Notes under the pieces: generated by a model
What the model was told of the DNA's origin: nothing
The model's input: the letters and a program-made list of their open reading frames with translations, nothing else
Database searches by the model: none
Assembly: GCA_905234575.1 (NCBI GenBank)
Contig: CAJOIG010000040.1
Coordinates: forward strand, 1 to 10,822
Direction: 5' to 3'
DNA length: 10,822 nucleotides
Source of the DNA: an uncultured Oscillospiraceae bacterium
GTDB taxonomy: Bacteria > Bacillota > Clostridia > Oscillospirales > Oscillospiraceae
Translations under genes and position numbers: made by a program
In this document: piece by piece, positions 5,443-10,822 of the stretch
Numbering within the stretch: position 1 is the first letter of the stretch
Layout: the number at the start of each line of letters is the position of its first letter

Positions 5443-8400
5443 GAAGAGAAGATACCGTTTCTGGAAATGTTCCCGTGTCTCGCGGGAGAAAACGCAGGGG
5501 AGCTGGACGATGTCCGGGTCCTCTCCGTCGTCGTGCGCCGGGAGAGCATGACCATGGAGGTCCGGGCCTTCTTCCCGACCCGGCCCGCGCCCGCGCTGAC
5601 GGCGGCCCTGGAGGGGCGGCTCTGCCGGGAATACGGACTTCGGGGCGTGCGCCTCGACGTCGACGCCCCCCGGGAGGAGGCGCCCGCCGCGCCGAAGAAA
5701 AAGCCCGCCGCGAAGACCCTCTTCGGAAAGCCCGCCAAGGGCGGCAAGGTCATTTCCATCGCGGAGGCCAGCCCCGAGATGAAGTCCGTGACCGTCTCCG
5801 GCCGGATCTTCGCGGAGGAGAGCCGGGACATCCCGAAGCGCGGGGCCTACGTCCTGCAGTTCGACATGACGGACGGCAGCGGCAGCCTGCGGGTGACGAA
5901 GTTCTTCCCCAAGGAGGAGGTCGGCGCCGCGAAGGGCATCGTCTCCCCGGGGATGTACGTCACCGTCTCCGGCAGCATGCGCTTTGACAAGTTCACCCAG
6001 GAGGTGGTCCTGGATCCCCGCTGCATCCAGACCGCGGAGGCGCCGCCCGTCCGGCAGGACACCGCGCCCGAAAAGCGCGTGGAGCTGCACCTGCACACGC
6101 AGATGTCCTCCATGGATGCGCTGACGGACGTGGGCGCGGCGGTGAAGCGCGCGGCGGCGTGGGGCATGCCCGCCATCGCCGTGACGGACCACGGCGTGGC
6201 CCAGGCCTTCCCCGCGGCGGCGAAGGCCGCGAAGGGAATCAAGGTCATCTACGGCCTGGAAGGATATTATGTAAATGACATGGACGAGAACGCCGCTGTC
6301 CGCGGCGAGGGCGACGGTCCGATCACCGGCGACTTCATTGCCTTCGACATCGAGACGACGGGCCTCTCGGACACGACGGACCGAATCACGGAGATCGGCG
6401 CGGTGCTCTTCCACGACGGCCTGGAGGGCGACCGCTTCCAGACCTTCGTGGACCCGGAGAGGCCCATCCCGCCGGAGATCCAGAAGCTGACGGGCATCAC
6501 GGACCTCGACGTGCGCGGCGCGCCGAGCGAGGCCGAGGCCGTGGCGGCGTTTCTTGATTTCGTCGGGGACCGTCCCCTCTGCGCCCACAACGCGGATTTT
6601 GACATCGGCTTCATTACCGAGGCGGCGGACCGCATGGGCCGGGCCTTCACGCCGACGTACATGGATACGCTGGCCCTGTCCCAGGCGCTCCTGCCGGATC
6701 TGAAGAAGTTCAAGCTCGACATCGTGGCGGACCGTCTCGGCCTGCCGCCGTTCAACCACCACCGGGCGTCGGACGACGCCTATACCTGCGGGCGCATCCT
6801 CGCGCGGCTCGTCGTTCTGCTGGAAGAGCGGGGGATCGGGCGGCTCTCGGAGCTCAACGACTTCTGCCATGCCGAGCGCCAGGGCCACGGCCGACCGCCC
6901 CGGACCCGGCACATCTCCCTGCTGGTCCGCAACCGCGTCGGCCTCAAAAACCTCTATCAGCTCATTTCCGAGAGCCATTTGAAGCACTTCCGCAAGGTCC
7001 CCATTATCCCGAAGAGCCTGCTCATGCGGCACCGGGAGGGGCTCCTCGTCGGCAGCGCCTGCGAGGCGGGGGAGTTCTTCCAGGCCGTGGCCCGGCACCG
7101 CGGACACGCGGAGCTCAAGCGCATCGGCTCGTTCTATGACTATTTTGAGATCATGCCCATCGCGAACAACGCCTTCATGCTGGAAAACGGCATGGCGAAA
7201 GACGTGGACGAGCTGCGGGACATGAACCGCCGGGTCCTCGCCATCGCAGACGAGCTCGGCAAGCCCGTCTGCGCCACGGGGGACGTGCATTTCCTCGACC
7301 CGGAGGACGAGCTATTCCGCCACATCCTCCTGAACGCCAAGGGCTTTGCCGACGCGGACCAGGACATGCCTCTGTATTTCCGCACGACGGACGATATGCT
7401 CGCGGAATTTGCTTATCTCGGCGAGGAGCGGGCCTATGAGGTCGTGGTGAAGAACACGAACGCCGTCGCGGACCTCATCGAGGGCCAGGTGGCCCTCCTG
7501 CCGGAGCTGCACCTGTATCCGCCGGTCATCGAGAACTCCGACGGGCAGCTCAAGGACCTGGTGTACGGCCGCCTGCGGGAGCTGTACGGTCCAAATCCCG
7601 CGCCCATCATCATGGAGCGCGTGGAGCACGAGATGGACACCATCCTCGGCCGGCACTTCGACGTCATCTATATGTCCGCGCAGAAGCTCGTGGCGGATTC
7701 CGTCGCTCACGGGTATCTCGTGGGCAGCCGGGGCAGCGTCGGCTCGAGCCTCGTGGCGTATCTCTCCGGCATCACGGAGGTCAACAGCCTCCCCGCGCAC
7801 TACCTCTGCCCCAAGTGCTATCACACGGATTTCGAGTCAGGCAGGGGTTACGGCTGCGGCGCGGACATGCCGGACAAGCTCTGCCCGAACTGCGGCATCG
7901 AGATGCGGAAGGAGGGGTTCGACATCCCCTTCGCCACCTTCCTCGGCATCAAGGGCGACAAGGTCCCGGATATCGACCTGAACTTCTCCGGCGAATACCA
8001 GGCCAACGCCCACGCCTACACCCGCACGCTGTTCGGGGACGACCACGTCTTCAAGGCCGGGACCGTCGGCACCATCGCGGAAAAGACCGCCTACGGCTAT
8101 GTGAAGAAATACGCCGAGGAGCGGGGGAAGTCCTTCTCCCAGGCGGAGATGAACCGGCTGGCCCAGGGCCTCGTCGGCGTCAAGCGCACCACGGGCCAGC
8201 ATCCCGGCGGCCTCGTCATCATCCCCCAGGACATGGACGTGACGGATTTCTGCCCCGTCCAGCACCCGGCGGACGACGTGGGAACGGACATCATCACCAC
8301 CCACCTTGAATACCATTTCATGGAGGACTACCTCCTGAAGCTCGACGAGCTCGGACACGATAACCCCACCATGATCAACATGCTCGAGCGCTTCACAGGC

Positions 8401-9411
8401 ACGAACGCCACGGAGATCCGCCTGGACGACCCGGAGACCATGAGCCTGTTCAAGTCCCCCAAGGCCCTCGGCCTGCCGGACGACGACCCCATCATCGGCC
8501 AGACCGGCTCCATCGGCATCCCGGAGTTCGGCACGGGCTTCACCCGGCAGATGCTCGTGGACACCCAGCCGGACAAGTTCGATATGCTGGTGCGGCTGTC
8601 GGGCTACTCTCACGGCACCGGCGTGTGGCTCGGCAACGCCCAGGACCTCATCAAGTCCAAGACCGCCACCGTCTCCGAGACCATCGGCTGCCGCGACGAC
8701 ATCATGATCTACCTCATGAGCAAGGGCATCGACGCGAACACCGCCTTCAAGTCCATGGAGAACGTCCGCAAGAAGAACAAGCAGCTCACGGACGAGCAGG
8801 TGCAGGCCATGGTGGACCACGGCGTGCCCCAGTGGTACATCGACTCCTGCCACAAGATCGAATACCTCTTCCCGAAGGCCCACGCCGTGGCATATGTCCT
8901 CATGGCCTTCCGAATCGCCTGGTACAAGGTCCACTACCCGCTGGCGTTCTATGCCGCGCTGTTCTACCGCCGGAGCCAGAAGGACGGCTTCGACGCGGAG
9001 ATGATGCTCGGCGGCGCCCAGAAGGTCCGGGCGAAGCTCAAGCAGATCCGGGAGAACCCGGACGCCACCGCCAAGGAGATCGATCTCACCACGACCCTCG
9101 AGATGGTGTACGAGTTCTATATGCGCGGGTTCGATTTTGCCCCCATCGACCTCTATAAATCCGAGGCGTTCCGGTTCATCCCGGAGGGGGACCGCCTTCT
9201 GCGGGTGCCCTTCGTGGCGGTGTCCGGCCTCGGGGATACGGCGGCGGCGGACCTCGCCGCGGCGACAAAGGACGGGCGGCGGTTCGTCTCCATCGAGGAG
9301 GTCGCGGACGCCTGCCCCAAGGTCAGCTCCGCCCACATCGAGACCCTGCGCCGCCTCGGCGCCTTCCGCGATATGCCCGAGACCAGCCAGATGACTCTGT
9401 TTGATTTTTAA
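5440..9411 (+). CDS. polC: DNA polymerase III alpha subunit, PolC type (Bacillota replicase with built-in 3'-5' exonuclease)
   Basis: PolC is the chromosomal replicative polymerase of Bacillota. Domains in order: a short N-terminal domain (1-75); a Lys/Ala/Pro linker (76-103); an OB fold (about 105-200, with VSGRIF and FDMTDGSGSLRVTKFF); the first half of PHP (213-285, with HLHTQMSSMD and VTDHG); a DEDDh exonuclease inserted in PHP (about 297-460, with Asp303 and Glu305 in FDIETTG, HNADFDIGF at 383-391 and HHRASDD at 440-446); the second PHP half; and the polymerase core. The core has a zinc knuckle with Cys790, Cys793, Cys815 and Cys818, the catalytic PDIDLNF at 843-849 (Asp844, Asp846) and LLKLDELGH for the third carboxylate. 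It ends with the tau-binding-type C-terminus. At 1323 residues it is shorter than the roughly 1430-1470 of Bacillus and many clostridia, and the shortfall is in the N-terminal domain. All catalytic motifs are intact. It uses a TTG start 19 bases after ispG. No terminator follows it directly. Confidence 0.97.
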   Translation: MEEKIPFLEMFPCLAGENAGELDDVRVLSVVVRRESMTMEVRAFFPTRPAPALTAALEGRLCREYGLRGVRLDVDAPREEAPAAPKKKPAAKTLFGKPAKGGKVISIAEASPEMKSVTVSGRIFAEESRDIPKRGAYVLQFDMTDGSGSLRVTKFFPKEEVGAAKGIVSPGMYVTVSGSMRFDKFTQEVVLDPRCIQTAEAPPVRQDTAPEKRVELHLHTQMSSMDALTDVGAAVKRAAAWGMPAIAVTDHGVAQAFPAAAKAAKGIKVIYGLEGYYVNDMDENAAVRGEGDGPITGDFIAFDIETTGLSDTTDRITEIGAVLFHDGLEGDRFQTFVDPERPIPPEIQKLTGITDLDVRGAPSEAEAVAAFLDFVGDRPLCAHNADFDIGFITEAADRMGRAFTPTYMDTLALSQALLPDLKKFKLDIVADRLGLPPFNHHRASDDAYTCGRILARLVVLLEERGIGRLSELNDFCHAERQGHGRPPRTRHISLLVRNRVGLKNLYQLISESHLKHFRKVPIIPKSLLMRHREGLLVGSACEAGEFFQAVARHRGHAELKRIGSFYDYFEIMPIANNAFMLENGMAKDVDELRDMNRRVLAIADELGKPVCATGDVHFLDPEDELFRHILLNAKGFADADQDMPLYFRTTDDMLAEFAYLGEERAYEVVVKNTNAVADLIEGQVALLPELHLYPPVIENSDGQLKDLVYGRLRELYGPNPAPIIMERVEHEMDTILGRHFDVIYMSAQKLVADSVAHGYLVGSRGSVGSSLVAYLSGITEVNSLPAHYLCPKCYHTDFESGRGYGCGADMPDKLCPNCGIEMRKEGFDIPFATFLGIKGDKVPDIDLNFSGEYQANAHAYTRTLFGDDHVFKAGTVGTIAEKTAYGYVKKYAEERGKSFSQAEMNRLAQGLVGVKRTTGQHPGGLVIIPQDMDVTDFCPVQHPADDVGTDIITTHLEYHFMEDYLLKLDELGHDNPTMINMLERFTGTNATEIRLDDPETMSLFKSPKALGLPDDDPIIGQTGSIGIPEFGTGFTRQMLVDTQPDKFDMLVRLSGYSHGTGVWLGNAQDLIKSKTATVSETIGCRDDIMIYLMSKGIDANTAFKSMENVRKKNKQLTDEQVQAMVDHGVPQWYIDSCHKIEYLFPKAHAVAYVLMAFRIAWYKVHYPLAFYAALFYRRSQKDGFDAEMMLGGAQKVRAKLKQIRENPDATAKEIDLTTTLEMVYEFYMRGFDFAPIDLYKSEAFRFIPEGDRLLRVPFVAVSGLGDTAAADLAAATKDGRRFVSIEEVADACPKVSSAHIETLRRLGAFRDMPETSQMTLFDF

Positions 9412-9439
9412 CAAAAATTCTCAGAGCGGCAGATTGTTC

Positions 9440-9468
9440 TTTACTTTTGACGGGCGGCATGATAGTAT
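9440..9468 (+). promoter_or_regulatory. Candidate sigma-A-type promoter for the DUF308-like gene
   Basis: TTTACT at 9440-9445 and TAGTAT at 9463-9468 are separated by exactly 17 bases and lie in a locally AT-richer patch just after polC. Each hexamer matches the vegetative consensus at four of six positions. A TTGACG at 9447-9452 is a closer match to a -35 box, but no -10 sits at the right distance from it. A transcript from here would have a leader of roughly 105 bases before the ATG at 9580. Confidence 0.45.
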
Positions 9469-9483
9469 GGTACCGGGGTAGTG

Positions 9484-9533
9484 GAGCGCCGCATGGCGTT
9501 CCGCGCTCTGCGCCGCCGTCTGGCGGGACGGCG
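9484..9533 (+). other. Structured leader (two GC-rich hairpins) ahead of the DUF308-like gene
   Basis: The first stem pairs GAGCGC at 9484-9489 with GCGCTC at 9503-9508 and contains a small inner 3-bp helix (CGC/GCG). The second pairs CGCCGTC at 9514-9520 with GACGGCG at 9527-9533 around a 6-base loop. A five-T run begins at 9541, seven bases after the second stem. That gap is too long for a standard terminator, but it leaves open attenuation or a weak end for polC read-through. The ribosome site AAAGGA at 9564-9569 lies outside both stems. I recognise no known riboswitch class here. Stems of this size arise easily by chance in GC-rich DNA. Confidence 0.35.
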
Positions 9534-9579
9534 ATACATGTTTTTCCTCGTTTGATTACTCAGAAAGGATCGATTCCCG

Positions 9580-10575
9580 ATGGCAAAGAAGATCAAGGAC
9601 ACAGAGGCTGTGTCGGAGAAGAAGGCGAAAAAGGCCAAGAAGGACAAGCAGAAGGGCGCGGGCCGCGTCCAGAATGTGTTCGGACATCCCATCCGCAACC
9701 TCATCGTCGCGGCGGTGGCGTGCATCCTCCTCGGTGTCGCGTTCATCGTCAAGCCCTATGAGGTCTCCCAGTACTGCTGCTATGGCGTCGGCGGACTCAT
9801 CGGCGTTTTCGGCATCGTGTACATCATCCTCTATTTCAGCGCGAAGCCCGTCAGCGGCGAGTACCGCTCGGAGTTCGCCATCGGCCTGCTTGCGCTGTTT
9901 GCGGGCGCCTATGTCGCTCTCAGCGGCCTCATCACCGGCGGCACCGGCGTGGGCTATGTGCTGGTGATCCGCATCCTCGGCATCCTTCTCCTGGCGGACG
10001 CGCTGCTGAAGCTCCAGTATTCCGTGGACATCTGCCGGATGAAGTTCCCCCGCTGGTGGCTCGTGCTGATCTTCGCCATCCTCGGCGCCGGCGTCGGCGT
10101 TGTGACGGTGACGGACTTCGATCTCACGTCCGCCCCCTCCACCACGCCCGCGAGCTTCCTGTACGGCCTCGGCGGCAGCATCGGCCTCGTCACCGATAAG
10201 GGCCAGTACAACTCCTTCTACAGCGGCATGATGCTGCTCGGCATCGGCTTCTGCCTGAACGGCGTGCTGGATCTTGCCTCCATGACCGTCATCGCGGTCC
10301 GCAACCACAAGGCCCGCCGGGCCGAGGCCATCGCCGAGGGCGCCGCCATGGTCGCCGCGGCGAAGCAGGAGGAGCTGGACGAGATCCTCCCGCCCGAGGC
10401 CGCCATGCCCGAGCCCGAGCCCGAGAACGTGGTCTATGTGCCCGCTCCCGAGTCCGCGCCCGCCCCGGCCGCGGAGCCCGTGATCCCCGCGCCTGCCCCT
10501 GCTGCGGAGCCCGCGCCCGTGATCGAGGAGCCCGCGCAGGCCACGCCTGTCGCCCCCGTCGCTCCGGCGGAATAA
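9580..10575 (+). CDS. Six-helix membrane protein, DUF308/HdeD-like, with Lys-rich N-terminus and Pro/Ala/Glu-rich tail
   Basis: I do not recognise a specific function. The 331 residues start with a strongly basic, lysine-rich segment (1-30) and then show six hydrophobic helices at about 39-58, 66-88, 98-118, 123-145, 158-178 and 213-240. The glycine-rich repeating helices (IGVFGIVYIILYF, IGLLALFAGAYVAL, ILGILLLADALLKLQ) resemble DUF308 short membrane repeats of the HdeD type. The loop at 180-212 between helices 5 and 6 is the longest. The tail from about 241 has a charged, Ala-rich helix (to about 268), then a 60-residue Pro/Ala/Glu run, including three tandem CCCGAG hexamers at 10408-10425. 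The helix count and basic start suggest both ends face the cytoplasm. ATG 9580 has AAAGGA at 9564-9569, 10 bases upstream. It appears to be a single-gene unit with its own promoter and terminator, so neighbours give no hint of role. Confidence 0.8.
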   Translation: MAKKIKDTEAVSEKKAKKAKKDKQKGAGRVQNVFGHPIRNLIVAAVACILLGVAFIVKPYEVSQYCCYGVGGLIGVFGIVYIILYFSAKPVSGEYRSEFAIGLLALFAGAYVALSGLITGGTGVGYVLVIRILGILLLADALLKLQYSVDICRMKFPRWWLVLIFAILGAGVGVVTVTDFDLTSAPSTTPASFLYGLGGSIGLVTDKGQYNSFYSGMMLLGIGFCLNGVLDLASMTVIAVRNHKARRAEAIAEGAAMVAAAKQEELDEILPPEAAMPEPEPENVVYVPAPESAPAPAAEPVIPAPAPAAEPAPVIEEPAQATPVAPVAPAE

Positions 10576-10596
10576 GGCCCGGCCGAAACGAAAAAC

Positions 10597-10629
10597 AGGA
10601 CGTCCGGTATCGCGCCGGGCGTCCTTTTT
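10597..10629 (+). terminator. Intrinsic terminator after the DUF308-like gene
   Basis: An 11-bp stem (10597-10607 with 10615-10625, one U-G pair, 7-base loop) is followed directly by a T run at 10625-10629. It begins 21 bases after the stop codon. An A run at 10591-10595 on the other side of the stem would act as a T run on the opposite strand, so the structure could stop transcription from both directions. It separates this gene from murC. Confidence 0.9.
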
Positions 10630-10651
10630 CGGCCCTTTGCCGCGAATGCTC

Positions 10652-10680
10652 TTGTAAAAGCCGCGGCGGGGGCATATAAT
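10652..10680 (+). promoter_or_regulatory. Strong sigma-A-type promoter for murC
   Basis: TTGTAA at 10652-10657 and a perfect TATAAT at 10675-10680 are separated by 17 bases. The -35 matches consensus at four of six positions. A start site would fall at about 10687, giving a short leader of roughly 28 bases. The position right after a terminator and just before murC supports it. Confidence 0.8.
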
Positions 10681-10714
10681 GGGCTAAGGAATATCGCAGA
10701 TTCGAGGTATCTAT

Positions 10715-10822
10715 ATGCCTTCCTTTGACAGCTTTCACGCCCCCGGAAAGCGGGGCTATCTCATCGGCATCGGCGGCGTCTCCATGGCGCCTCTCGCGGA
10801 GGTCCTCCACGACGACGGCCTC
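10715..10822 (+). CDS. murC: N-terminal fragment of UDP-N-acetylmuramate--L-alanine ligase
   Basis: Only the first 36 codons are present and the window then ends. MurC is the cytosolic, ATP-dependent ligase that adds the first L-alanine to UDP-MurNAc in peptidoglycan synthesis. The fragment has a short lead (MPSFDSF) and then YLIGIGGVSMAPLAEVL at 15-31, the glycine-rich nucleotide-sugar-binding start of the Mur ligase Rossmann fold, in the MurC version (IGIGGxxM). ATG 10715 is preceded by GAGGT at 10704-10708 with a 6-base gap. The ATP-binding and C-terminal domains are off the edge, so other Mur ligases or Mpl cannot be fully excluded. MurC is favoured by the tight match of this motif. Confidence 0.85.
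   Translation, partial: MPSFDSFHAPGKRGYLIGIGGVSMAPLAEVLHDDGL

Noticed and set aside
3117..5831. Very long minus-strand open frame (904 codons) opposite rseP-ispG-polC
   Set aside because: It lies antisense to three genes with intact catalytic motifs. Its translation is Arg/His/Gly/Asp-rich with no domain, as expected from the complement of GC-rich codons.
5401..7290. Minus-strand open frame of 629 codons opposite polC, and a similar one at 7837-9414
   Set aside because: Both are antisense shadows of polC, with composition typical of a complement frame and no recognisable motif.

Overview
The window reads as two unrelated bacterial genomes joined inside one gene. Bases 1 to about 1255 look like Bacteroidota (Bacteroidales, Prevotella-like). 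They hold the end of an Asp-box protein and a small DUF6089-type outer-membrane barrel, with no Shine-Dalgarno sequences and, in the barrel gene, no CCG proline codons. From about 1300 to the end the DNA looks like a GC-rich Bacillota clostridium (Oscillospiraceae-like). It encodes PolC, the replicative polymerase typical of that phylum, in the familiar clostridial order uppS - dxr - rseP - ispG - polC, with CCG and CGG codons throughout and Shine-Dalgarno sequences before most genes. Both lineages carry uppS at this place, after DUF6089 in Bacteroidota and at the head of the isoprenoid cluster in Bacillota. The switch falls in the conserved 5' end of uppS, so a chimeric assembly is the simplest explanation.

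Layout, all on the + strand: partial Asp-box protein (2-481); DUF6089-like barrel (498-1226); uppS (1231-1932); a gene-free, hairpin-packed spacer (1933-2096) where cdsA normally sits; dxr (2102-3268); rseP (3273-4352); ispG (4365-5420); polC from a TTG start (5440-9411); a 168-base spacer with a promoter and a structured leader; a six-helix DUF308/HdeD-like membrane protein with charged, low-complexity ends (9580-10575); a strong intrinsic terminator; a near-consensus promoter; and the first 36 codons of murC (10715-10822).

Dxr and IspG are the second and the penultimate steps of the MEP isoprenoid pathway. UppS uses the resulting C5 units to make undecaprenyl diphosphate, the lipid carrier for peptidoglycan precursors that MurC helps build. 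RseP is a site-2 intramembrane protease usually encoded in this cluster, and PolC is the chromosomal replicase. Close spacing (4, 12 and 19 bases) suggests dxr-rseP-ispG-polC is one transcript.

I found no mobile-element gene, CRISPR array, tRNA or rRNA, and no convincing new multi-gene system. The points most worth a second look are the uppS chimera junction and the palindrome-rich segment replacing cdsA.
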